This document shows positions 11,392 through 22,035 of a DNA stretch of 64,000 nt, one piece after another. The number at the start of each line of letters is the position of its first letter. Position 1 is the first letter of the stretch. The notes below the pieces were generated by a model. It searched no databases. It saw only the letters and a list, made by a program, of their open reading frames with translations, and had not been told where the DNA came from. The stretch is from Sipunculus nudus (lineage: Eukaryota; Annelida; Sipuncula; Golfingiida; Sipunculidae): contig CM049317.1 of assembly GCA_026874595.1 (NCBI GenBank), forward strand, positions 59,078,118-59,142,117, in the 5' to 3' direction. The position numbers and the translations under genes were made by a program.

Positions 11392-13764
11392 TTATAACTG
11401 CGGCATCCAGCCTTGTGAGGATGTCCACCGCCTTACACTGTGTCCAGTGTTCCAACGGACCGCCGGGCGTCTACCAATTCTATATCCTGGCGTAAAGTGA
11501 GCCTGTAACCTGGTCTCAAGCCCCTCAGCGTTAGGGTCACTTGCCTCTAAACTAGATGAACCCGGGTCTGAGTCAATATCTGGAATCCTCCAACCGTCTC
11601 CGTCCGGCTGCTCTCCCGGCTGTATAAACCGTCCTGCCTGGTTCTCATTTTCACTCACAGGCGAGGTGTTATCCACATCATAGAAATCTGTCTCGACACA
11701 TTGGTCCCTTTGAAATTCACCAATTTGGCTTTCTAGATGAGTGTCCCAAGCCACCGGGGAATCATTTGTAATATTTTGACTGGGGTTTACCTCCTGGGAT
11801 GTGATTCGTATTGCTTCATCAACCAGTCGCTCGCCATTCTCTGTTTCAGATGGAGAAGCGACTAGTGAAATTGGCAACATACTCTCTGTAGTGTCAACGT
11901 CAGAGCTCTCCAATGTGTGTGGTTCAGAACTGCTTTCAGCATTTACTACAGTTTCGTCTGCATCCGGAACTGATAAATTATTATGCTCTTGCAGTGAACG
12001 TTCTGCGTTTGCCCGCATGAACATAAAATTATCCAAGTCTACATCCAAAAGAAGACTGTCCGAATCATCCACCGAGCTAGAACGAACAGAGTTTGTTCTA
12101 CTCTCATATGGCGGGGGAGGGTCGTCTGGGTAAGGTGGAGGCAACCCTTGTCCCGTGTAGTTTGCCAACATGGCCGCATTCCGAAGTATTTCAAAGTTAG
12201 TGAGCTCCGTTTCGGTGAGTAAGGGATTTGTCTCGATTTCTTCATAAGGCGGTGGTGATATAATACCAGGCAAAGAAATCTCATTATGAATACCTCCAAA
12301 CTCCGTGCTGAGATTCAGTCTTTGCACTTGGTTCAAACGTGTTAATCTTGGATCGTAGAAATACCAGTGTTGTTCATTGTATACATTTGGTCTGCCGGGG
12401 ATTTGATCTCGATCACTGCGTCGTTCCATCGAGCTGGCAGCTGAGGAACTTCCGGAAGCAGGTCGCGTTCGTTGTTGTATTGAGTCTCTAGTGGGCCCTG
12501 ACCAGCGAGTTGGAATGCGGGAATACTGAAAACGCCGAGCAAAACTAAATAACAGTCCGTTTAAGGCCGCGTCGTCTTCCGGAAACTGATCACAACTACC
12601 CGGCATCCGACTTGAATCTTCGCCCAATAAAATTGCATCCGTATCCAAGTCCCGCAAGGTTTCACTCCAGCGAGATCCCCAGCTTCCCAACGAGTCTGAG
12701 CGGACTGAGCCTCTGTTTGAGCGCCAGGAACTGGCCCAATCGCGAGGGGAAAGGTTTCTTGAAACATTCCTGGATGACCAAATGCTCCCTCCTCTCAGTG
12801 ACGGAAACCGGCGAGACACAGTACCACCTAAGAGCTGGTCTAGGCCAACTTCATCAATCGCTCTTGATGCTCCTGCATCAGGAACTATCCCTGGGTCACT
12901 GACTGACTGACTAGAAGGTCTGGCTGAGTTACCAATCTGGTTAAACTGCGTCTCTGCTGCAGCGCAAGGCTGAGCTGGTTCACTACTGGTACATGCAGGC
13001 TGCTCTTCTGCAACTGAGTTCATATTGTCCCCTGTCTCCATCCCACCGGCTACACTAGCCATATCGTCAGATATTTTCCAATTCCGGTCAACATTAGTTG
13101 AACTGCCCTCTGTTGCCCCACTGGCCCCGGCAGGTTCATGATCCTCTTGTGAAGTTACTCGCATTTGCTGTCCTGAATCGCCGTTGTCAGTACAGGAAGT
13201 CTGAGAAAAATCCAGCGTATTTCTACCCCCGTCGTTAAAGAAGTCAATTAAGTTTATTGATTCCCTGGAAGAACGCCTGTTGTCCCTGCATCCAAGGCTT
13301 GACTGTTCATTACTAAAAATATCCCTGGAGGATGCGCATAGCTTCGTGCTATTCGATTGCTTTGGCCTTTTGTCCGATCCTTCACACGCGGACGTATTTT
13401 GCATGAACCACGGCGGGTTAACGTCACTGTCCGTGTCCAACTGGGGCAAACTAGCGGCCCCTCCGGCACTGAAAGGGTCGTTTGTAAGGTTCACCGGTAA
13501 AAGTCTCTCACTGACTGCACAGGACGTCCCTGCTATGGACACGTCGTCTACCATGTTCTCACCAGAGGGCGGCACATTCTCCACATCATCGTCGGTACTG
13601 AATCTGCTACACTGTGACTGTGTTTCAAACAAAGACGTTTCTATTGTGTCTGTATCACTCGCGCTGTCATCCAATATGGCGGTCCCGCACGAGCATGGGT
13701 TGAAGGCATTCCACAACAGAGGGCGTAGTGGTAGGCGCTGCATCCGGAACCTAGCCGGCCTCAT
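11392..13764 (-). CDS. Large terminal exon of an unrecognised Ser/Asp-rich protein with three PPxY motifs
   Basis: A 790-codon open frame ends in TAA (11392-11394). On the minus strand it is preceded by CTTGTTACAG, a good splice acceptor, so the exon most likely begins at 13764 in phase 0 with ATG AGG, and further exons lie at higher coordinates. The protein is mostly disordered. It has acidic Ser/Thr-rich stretches (about residues 30-75 and 230-290), an Arg/Ser/Trp-rich basic block (about 318-372), then a PPxY cluster at about 504-507, 542-545 and 550-553 (PPPYEE, PPPYPDD, PPPPYES). A second acidic region follows, and the C-terminus is basic (about 755-788). PPxY motifs are the classic ligands of NEDD4-family WW domains, so a cytoplasmic adaptor or receptor tail is plausible. 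No globular domain or membrane segment lies in this exon. A possible poly(A) signal is ATTAAA at 11300-11295 on the minus strand. Confidence 0.65.
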   Translation of the reverse strand: MRPARFRMQRLPLRPLLWNAFNPCSCGTAILDDSASDTDTIETSLFETQSQCSRFSTDDDVENVPPSGENMVDDVSIAGTSCAVSERLLPVNLTNDPFSAGGAASLPQLDTDSDVNPPWFMQNTSACEGSDKRPKQSNSTKLCASSRDIFSNEQSSLGCRDNRRSSRESINLIDFFNDGGRNTLDFSQTSCTDNGDSGQQMRVTSQEDHEPAGASGATEGSSTNVDRNWKISDDMASVAGGMETGDNMNSVAEEQPACTSSEPAQPCAAAETQFNQIGNSARPSSQSVSDPGIVPDAGASRAIDEVGLDQLLGGTVSRRFPSLRGGSIWSSRNVSRNLSPRDWASSWRSNRGSVRSDSLGSWGSRWSETLRDLDTDAILLGEDSSRMPGSCDQFPEDDAALNGLLFSFARRFQYSRIPTRWSGPTRDSIQQRTRPASGSSSAASSMERRSDRDQIPGRPNVYNEQHWYFYDPRLTRLNQVQRLNLSTEFGGIHNEISLPGIISPPPYEEIETNPLLTETELTNFEILRNAAMLANYTGQGLPPPYPDDPPPPYESRTNSVRSSSVDDSDSLLLDVDLDNFMFMRANAERSLQEHNNLSVPDADETVVNAESSSEPHTLESSDVDTTESMLPISLVASPSETENGERLVDEAIRITSQEVNPSQNITNDSPVAWDTHLESQIGEFQRDQCVETDFYDVDNTSPVSENENQAGRFIQPGEQPDGDGWRIPDIDSDPGSSSLEASDPNAEGLETRLQAHFTPGYRIGRRPAVRWNTGHSVRRWTSSQGWMPQL

Positions 13765-15631
13765 CTGTAACAAGATTATAAGTTTAATAGAAACGTAAAC
13801 TAAAATACATGTGTTTTTATAGTAAAAAATATATAGCCATTTTGACCATTAAGGTAACAGTTCTCTTTCGGTGTTCCTTATTGTCTAACTTTACTGGTTA
13901 TAATTTATTTATCTAAATGCAATTAAGGTCTACCTTTTCCCTATGGATAACGTCATTTCTTATTCACAGTTCCGAAATGGAAATGTGTGTACAACAAATA
14001 AGCTCCAACAGGCTGCATGTGCCGATTTGTATTAGGCTGAGTTTTCCTGTGAACATAACATGTTTTACATTGGTCAATATTTTCCTATCATTACCTCCGT
14101 TACCATTAAAATAATTATCTGCCCGCTCACCTCCACCTAAGTATGCTCTCAATCAAGAAGCATGTAGTAAAGCTGAGAAAGGAAGCCTTTGAATATCATA
14201 ACATAAGAAATAAGGAAGCCTTTGCAGCATTTTCAATGTATTCACATTGAATATCATAATCTGCGACTTCAAAACAACACCAAATGGTCGAGAGAGAGAG
14301 AGAGAGAGAAGACACAAGCAGATTAAAATGATTTTTCAATGATACCAGCTTAAATTTTTAACATGGGACACTGGCTCTTGTTGGTCTGATAACACCCGTT
14401 CTGGCACAGAGCCAAGAATCAGACCAATGGAACTTGTGTCTCGGTTTAATCAAACCAACGAGATCGAGTGGCGCTTTTTCAAAATTTTGGCTTGATTCAC
14501 AATGCAATTCCATGCACGCTTTCAGTGATCTGATTACAATTCTGTGCCCTGTGTGCACCCTGGTGTTCCTGCCCAGAGAACCTTGCTATACCAAGCAGCG
14601 GTTACAGGAAACGATGTGTGGGAACGACCTCAGTGTATAACCGCTGCGTGGGGAAATATCCTGGCACAGGCCGTGTGAGAGGTGAAACCAGCCTGGTCTT
14701 AATATTATATACAGCATTCTCTATGGCACAGGTTAACTGCACTGAGTAATTAAACAGCACTTGCAGACCACACAGCACACTTGTACTATTATGTTACCGT
14801 GCACCTGTTCCCATTTGTTCAAGTTCCAATCTTCTGAAACGCAGGTGTATCAATGGGCCCAATCTACCTGTACAATAGCACAATCCCCGCTGGAGATCGT
14901 TAAAGTATCGAGGCAAATGAACCCAATCATACAACAGCTTGAAGAGTTTGAAAGGGATTTCTGCCACTCATGCACAGCCTCTTGTTAATGCACACATTCA
15001 ACGGAGAGCAGAATGCGTCACATATCCGCACACGCAGATTCATGGAACAGGCCGTTAGGATATGCATAATTATCAATCGTAAGTTTTGAAAATAGAAGCT
15101 CGGCCTATAGGACCAACTTTAAAACCAGCAAAATCTAATTGTTATTGTAATGCTGTAATATGCTTATACACGCTTTGTCCACGAAGTACTATCATGCAAA
15201 TTTAAGACATTTGACTCATTATAAATGAGCTAGAAGCATTGCAAAAAAAAATCAAATATCTGATGTAAAATCAATCTGTGGTACCCTCATGTATTTCTTG
15301 CAGTATGTTGAAAAAAGTAGGGGTTATATGAATATATAATTGAAAAATAAGTTTAGACCCTGTCAACCCGAAGATAAATCATACATTTTATACATCATAA
15401 GTGAGAAATGTATGACAGAAACCGCCCTTTAAGCTATATTGATTTCCATATCTAAACACCCCTTTCTTTGTAGTACCACAATCCCTAACCATGTGTCACT
15501 ACCAGTTACAGTTCCTTAAAAATTTCTGAGAGATGTATAAAGATAATATAACTAAATATTAACTTGTATCCGAGTGAATTTTAACACTACTTAACTCTTA
15601 ATTACTTTGCTCATATTACATTTCTTTGAAG

Positions 15632-16018
15632 CTAGAAATGCAAGCCTTTGCCATGTGGGCGGGCCTTAATGTGGGGTGCTCACGAACCCCTGTTTTCATG
15701 CACTTATTGGCCCACATTTCCAAATTTATTGGTGCATTTGCACCCCAACAAGTGTTTGCATAAAGGTATTCGGCCCATATTCCAATGTTCAATCGTGCAT
15801 ATGTGACTTCATCTTTGTGGATATTCCTTGGAATCCTTCCTGGACCCGGACCATGAACCGGACCAACACCAAAATCTAATCGAATCTTCATTGGTCCATT
15901 CCCGAGGTGCCCTTAAAAATTCATAGGATTCCGTTCATGATTGCCCTAGTTATGTCGTGACCAAAAACACACACAAACACGAGTGGGAATGAAGGCCGAC
16001 CTCCTGACGGAGCGGAGG
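15632..16018 (-). repeat. Dispersed ~300 bp repeat, copy 3 of 6
   Basis: On the minus strand the ordered blocks of the family are recognisable: a CCTCCGCTCCGTCAGGAGG-like start, GTGTTTGTGTGTG, CATGAACGGAATCC, GGTGTTGGTCCGG and a GCATGAAAACAGGGG-type tail. The open frames in both orientations are by-products. Confidence 0.65.
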
Positions 16019-18064
16019 CAATAAGTTTGGAATATTTTGGAAGAGAGTTTGCGCACAGCTTAACAAACACACACGTAACCACAGAGAGACAGAGTAAAAA
16101 TATGATCTCCGTCCCTTAGAAGCAGCATGTTTGTTATAAGTACATAGCTCCTTGCATAACCAGAATCGTTCCCTGTTATTACAACTATAAATATTGTTCA
16201 TTTATGACCTGATGTTTTACCAGCGACAATTTATCAACAGCTGTCACATTTAACCTGTCAGTACATCACGAGTTGCTATTGACGGTCCTTGGAGCGTGGC
16301 AGCCTCACATTGGCCGTTTATGCACGAAATGAAGCTGCTTTTAAGCCAGGTCATCGGATGAACAATTTGACACTAGAGGTACTCCCGTACCCGTGCTGTA
16401 CCATAAACCTCTTATCCCACAGTAAACACCAACATACCCACAGAGCGACAATATCTGAATAAACATACTGAGCGGACTATTAAATCAATCAGAGGGAACT
16501 TGGCAGAGAGTAAACACCTCCGCCAAGGCCCAACTTCCAGACGTTTTACCACAGGCGCTTGATTTGCTAATAGTGTAGATTTCGGTTAAATTTGTTACAT
16601 TTCTGGGTCATTTCCGTAAAATTATAATTTATCTGACATTTTCCTAGCGTTTTTCACACTATATATGGTAAATCTCTTATTATTTACCTCATATTTGGGA
16701 TAGGCAGGCAAGTAGGCTTGAGGTTAAGTCCGACAGCCATGTCACCTATTGTGATTAGCAAAACGCGCATGCGGATATCGGTTTTGGGCTAAATTTGAAG
16801 TACGTGCGTGGTTGGCTGAACCGTTGTTACGTCAGCGGTGTCATTATTATTAATGATAATTGACCTATCCATGAACTCTATATGACCTTAATCGTATATT
16901 CATTCAATGAAAAATCATAAGCATTGGACTAACGAGCAACCAATCAGGTGACCTTAAACATTGTAAAGTGTCAATCATATGACAAAAATAATTTTTTGCA
17001 TAATTTGACAGAGCTCTGTCAAACAGAACACGTGTTGTCTGTACCAGGAGGCAGTATAGACTATAGGCTGCAGGAGCCATTCCTCTGACTACCCAGTAAA
17101 TAATAATGTCTCTCCTGGCATGTAATTCATATGAGACAAATAATCCAAATTATTGCAAAACAGTTCACAATGACTGCGATATTAGGACAGCGATACCAGT
17201 TGATGATGTCAGTCAATACGACGTCCTGTGTCATCGACCTTTGTGACGTCATTATTATATTGTAAGAAGCTCTCGCTACCATGGGCATAGAAGACCTTCT
17301 GTATAGGAGCGTTTTGGGGGCTCATTGTAATAATGAGGTTAAAAGGGCGAAGCATTTGGGCTCTGGTGGATAGGTCAATTGCATTTCGTGTTTCCATTGA
17401 CATTTCATAATATACATTAGCATGAACTATATCTGATCCTGAACAAGACATCACTCTGGCACCAAACAATCAAATTACCCCTTCTCAAGTTTCTGTTCAC
17501 CTGGCATTTCAAATTCTAACGGGTTCTGCAACACGTGCGGTTGTTTACCTGTTAATTTACACCTAAATAAACAGTTTTAAGCATCTATGCGTTGTCTTCA
17601 GTACGGTAGGAATGTGTATGTTAATATACCTGTGACTGTGAAAGTACCATTATCTCTTGATTATTACCAATAGGATCGTTGGCCATATTGCTAATATCTG
17701 TGCGAGCCTGCCATCAACCAATCAGAAAGCGCGTCCTCGGTTGCTATGCCATGGCTGTCGTCTTTTCGTAACAATATTAGACATGCTAAACTTAAGCACG
17801 AGCCGTTAGGTTTATGAATATTTTAGCAACAGTAGTTTTTTAGGGATAATAATAGTCACAGTTGTCAGTTGTGACACTGTATGTACTGCAAAGCAACAAC
17901 TGGTTCTAGGATAATAATTGAAAGAACGACCACGAACATTAAACTACTGAAACATAGAGTAAATGTACAAAATAATATTTTTGACGGAGGTCAGAGCAGT
18001 TTAAATACTGAAAAAGCAAGGGGCGGGGTTTGGGGGTGGTAATCCGTCCCTGAGTCAAGGTAAT

Positions 18065-18296
18065 CAGGGGCGGATTCATGATTTAGGAAAAGGAGGGATC
18101 CAACCCAAAAAGACAAATGATAAAACTTAAATAAAGGTCCCCAGACCAGGAAAAAGGGGGCCCAGGATGCAAACTTGGTCCGAAACCCTTAAAAAGAGGT
18201 AGAAGCGACTGAAAGTGTGGGGGGGGGGGGGGGTCCGGACCCAATGGACCCCCCCCCCCCCCCCCCACACACACACACTTTCCGGATGCGCTTCTG
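18065..18296. mobile_element. hAT-like MITE with G and C homopolymer runs
   Basis: It starts CAGGGGCGGATTCATG and ends with the complement of CAGAAGCGCATCC. Two long runs (G at about 18219-18232 and C at about 18250-18266) could themselves pair. Some minus-strand open frames in this interval are homopolymer artefacts. Confidence 0.4.
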
Positions 18297-18618
18297 GTAA
18301 AACAGCGAGAGACCTATATCTGTAGGGCTGCATCAATATATCAATCAAACACAACAGCAAATATAAGACGATACCTGCCTGGGTAATACTTCCCACACGA
18401 TCACTGCTTATGAAATTCGTGACAAAATGCGCATGGCTGTCCTGCTGGGGTTTCCACGACAACAGCACGACTCAGACCTCTACTTCTAAGGTACCTGACA
18501 TGAACCCTAACGCAAGGTCAAGAGCCCGAGTACAGGGAGGTCAGGCGATCTCCAGAAACGGGATTCGGTTTTCCTATAATTTTAAGTTTGCATGTTACTA
18601 CCGAATGCTGTAATTTAC

Positions 18619-18804
18619 CTTGCATATGTTATACTCCATTCCAGCCCAGGAATGCCATCGAAATACGACTAGTTCATTGCAAAGGTTATCATTTTCATGC
18701 TGCATTTGTACAATTAGTTTGTAACAAAACTGATTCAATCTGAGAAAATCTTCTCTACATGCAAAGTTGATACCGGGATCGGTGTTTAGAAGACCCATCA
18801 CATA
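18619..18804 (-). CDS. Candidate internal exon (low confidence)
   Basis: On the minus strand a 186 nt open segment (exactly 62 codons, phase 0 at both ends) lies between CCAG (AG at 18806-18805) and a donor AAG|GTAAAT (GT at 18618-18617). The encoded peptide has mixed codons, four Cys and two Trp (for example NQFCYKL and FRWHSWAG). Its phase would join in frame to the large exon beginning at 13764. The acceptor lacks a good pyrimidine tract and no family is recognised, so this could be chance. Confidence 0.2.
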
Positions 18805-18927
18805 CTGGTATCATTTATAATATCAATGTTTTGCTTTTCAACTTGCCTTCAACATTGGGGCCTCCTATTCACGAAGGTTTAAATTTTCCTCAGTGAAACT
18901 AAAAAAACCCTCGCGAACAAAACGACA

Positions 18928-18930
<3 letters not shown>

Positions 18931-19003
<73 letters not shown>
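18931..19003. repeat. (AT)n microsatellite
   Basis: About 73 bp of uninterrupted AT dinucleotides. Confidence 0.95.
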
Positions 19004-19004
<1 letters not shown>

Positions 19005-19417
19005 TGGCCTTGCTTAGAAGGCTTGCGAAGTGGCAGAGCTTTTGACGTAGTGTGTCACAGGTAACGGGTTCACATATTCCAGCAGACCAAAACTATAAAC
19101 CCATCACAACAGATCTTAAAACATAAACTAACAAGCCCTACAGGCCTAATGCGAACCTGTGCAAAGTTTGGAAGTATGAATGGAGGTTTATTTTTTAAAT
19201 TTAATATTGATCCTCTTAAGTCCTGCATATCTATCTTAGTCATTATGATTTCAGCAAAATGGAGGTTTCGGACCTGAAGTTTCAGACTAGGACATTTTAA
19301 AACTAGAACATGGGTAGTCAACTTTATGTATCAGAAGAAATCAGAGTGGGACGGGTGAAGTGAGGCATGGATTAAGTGGAAAGGGGAATATCGTGAGGTG
19401 TGTTGCATAATAGCATG

Positions 19418-20190
19418 GATGTCTGCAGCGTAAACGTGAATGTAGGTGGTGCCACCTGTCATAAAATCGAGAAAATTGTCCAGGATGTATAAACCTGCAA
19501 AATTTCAGGTGGATAAGTCAAACCACTGCTGAGAAAGGAGTGATTTTATCCCAAGGCAGATGAACAGATGGATGCTGTGCATAAATGGTTGCAGGTGGCG
19601 CTACCAGTTTTGCCTATGATGAAGAGCTATATGTGAGATCTATACACAAGCAAAATTTTGGCCCAATCGGTCAAAAGGTTCCGAGATATGAGCTTGGATG
19701 TCTGCAGAGTAAACCTGAATATAGGTGGCGCCACCAGTCATAAAATCTAGAAAGCTGTCCAGGGTGTATAAACCTGCAAGTTTCCGGTGGAAAAGTCAAA
19801 CCACTTCTGAGATATGAGTGATTTTATCCCAAGGCAAATGAAAAGAAGGACGCTGTGCATCATTGGTTGCAGGTGGCGCCACCAGTTTTGCCTATGATTA
19901 AGAGCTATGTGAGATCCATACACATGCAAAATTTCAGCCCAATCGTTCAAATGGTGCCTGAGATATGAGCTTTGATGTCTGCAGAGTAAACCTGAATGTA
20001 GGTGCGCCACCTGTCATAAAATCAAGAAAGCTGTCCAGGATGTATAAACCTGCAAAATTTCAAAAATGGTTGCAGATGGCGCCACCATTTTAAGTGTATG
20101 TTATAAAGCTATCAAAGGGCTACATTTGTGTTAAATTTTTAGCCTGATCGGTCAAACGGTTCCCGAGATATGTGGGTTTATGTGTGGAAA
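19418..20190 (+). repeat. Diverged tandem array, period about 278 bp, 2.7 copies
   Basis: GATGTCTGCAG starts units at 19418, 19697 and 19974. Each unit carries palindromic GGTGGCGCCACC variants, AAAATCNAGAAA, GTCCAGGATGTATAAACC and a CAATCGGTCAAANGGTTCC block near the end. The third unit has lost about 150 bp internally. The following 20.2-21.2 kb looks like more of the same element class, ending in a GACGGACGACGCC-type tail. Confidence 0.8.
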
Positions 20191-20362
20191 CAGACGCACA
20201 AATAAACACTGGGCAGCAAGGAAAGGTCAGAGGTCAACCAAAAATGAGGGCACAGCAGTTCACATGTGACCTGATGATAAACCCCATTCGCTTAAAATGC
20301 AAACTAAGTTTTTTCTGAAAGATATAGTTCCAATAATCTGGGAATTCTGCATCTATACATTG

Positions 20363-20413
20363 TGTCTAGACGTCTAGACGCTTTGTCTAGACGTCTAGAC
20401 ACATTGTCTAGAC
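20363..20413. repeat. Cluster of GTCTAGAC palindromes
   Basis: Five GTCTAGAC octamers lie in 51 bp, two pairs of them fused as TGTCTAGACGTCTAGAC. The whole block is self-complementary at several registers. Confidence 0.9.
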
Positions 20414-21380
20414 ACCCACCAGAGCCAGGTCAGTTGCCATGGTGATGTCTGGACCCCACCTGTTTGTACTGAGTGACCCCTTGACTTGGCTGCTGAAACT
20501 CAGCATGGGGTCAAATCTGTTTTCAAACACAGAAAGCCTTTTTCAATTGGCTACAATGCTTTTTTAAAGCTGTATTTACCCAATCTATTCTTATAAAAAT
20601 GGCAGAACCCTACCATAGAATAATTCTTGTAAAGTTTAAACCAATCAGCTGAACAGTTTCATCATAAATCAGGGTATAAGCTGGAAGAGTTTAAAATTAC
20701 ATTTTTGCTAGTAAAAAACACATCAATGTAGGTGGCACCACCAATACCTTAATTTCAGATATGACATATGTGACAAACATTGGTATAAAATTTGGTGATG
20801 ATAGCTCCAGCCGTTTCTGAGATTTTAATTTTAGTCTGCTTTTTGGACAGATGACTAAGTTCAGCCTCCTGTAACTCGGCCAAAAATCTCCAAACTGGAA
20901 CCATTCGAACAAACATGAGAGAGATTGTTTCAGAGATCATTTCTGTGAAATATTGGACAATTGGCTGGTCAGTTTCGGAGAAGAAGATTTTTAAAGCTTT
21001 TTTAGCTTTTTCCCTATAAAATCTAAGAAAATGCAGTTAGAAAAAAAAATCCGATAGAGTTTTTCAGATGACTGATTATTTGCAAAAAAATTGGTGATTC
21101 TAGCTTCTGTCGTTTTTGAGATAGCTATGGTTAACGTACAGACGACGCACGACGCAAGACGGACGACGCCGCACCATCGCATAAGCTCACAGGTTCGCTA
21201 AAAACGAGTAATAATATATTTTGGGGTGTCTATGGGTCTCAGTTTTACTTATTTATAAACTAATAAGGCCTTAGTCATATTGTATACCTCTATAACATGT
21301 CGAATCGTTATAAGATAGAAAAATCCTTTCTTACACCGACGCGCATCATATGCACTTACGTTGAGATTACCTTATAAAAT

Positions 21381-21382
<2 letters not shown>

Positions 21383-21429
<47 letters not shown>
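21383..21429. repeat. (GA)n microsatellite
   Basis: About 23 GA units. Confidence 0.95.
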
Positions 21430-21431
<2 letters not shown>

Positions 21432-22035
21432 AGCACATGTTACTTCTAAGTGACAACGCACCACGCACCTTGCAAGGCACATTAACCGTAAATCCGTGAA
21501 AAGTAAACAGTTATGGCCACATATTGTGACAAATAGACTGACTAGAGCCCCGTTATTTATCAAACAATCACTCTACTGTGACGTGCAACGACCATATATT
21601 TACACATGTAAACAGATACAGTTGTGACTTATTCCTTCTTCTGGCACAAGCATGTCGATGCCTCAGTGACTTGAACTTGAGTTAATGTGACGTAAATGAT
21701 GTAATATATACAATTACCAGAGCACTTGATACATACATCTCACTTCGACTATTAATAAATTAAGGAGACTCCTTCGCTCTGTAGCAATTCAGTGATGATA
21801 TATGCCACACTTAAATACTTAATTATCTCAATGTACTAGTGGTCGCTATCACTATTAGTATCACTATCAGATATACCTATCGAGCGGTCTTGTGTACATT
21901 GAACCATGCATACAAACGATACCTCCGAACATTAAACCCATCAGTGACAACAAGTATCTCGCTCATGAAACTACTCGTAAATGAACGAATTGCAAAGTGA
22001 CCAAATCCTGAAATCGGATCCTGACAACAAGTGAC

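Larger units (their letters stand above)
13765..22035. other. Non-coding interval, probably partly intron of the large PPxY gene
   Basis: The acceptor at 13765 shows that at least one upstream exon of the minus-strand gene must lie at higher coordinates. The only candidate I could find is 18619-18804. The interval also holds (GA)n at 14289-14309, dispersed repeat copy 3, a hAT-like mini-element, (AT)n, a 278 bp tandem array, a GTCTAGAC palindrome cluster and (GA)n at 21383-21429. The remainder looks like unique AT-rich sequence. Confidence 0.5.

Noticed and set aside
11801-13798. Several plus-strand frames opposite the large PPxY exon
   Set aside because: They are shadows of the minus-strand coding sequence, whose splice acceptor, stop codon and motifs are coherent.
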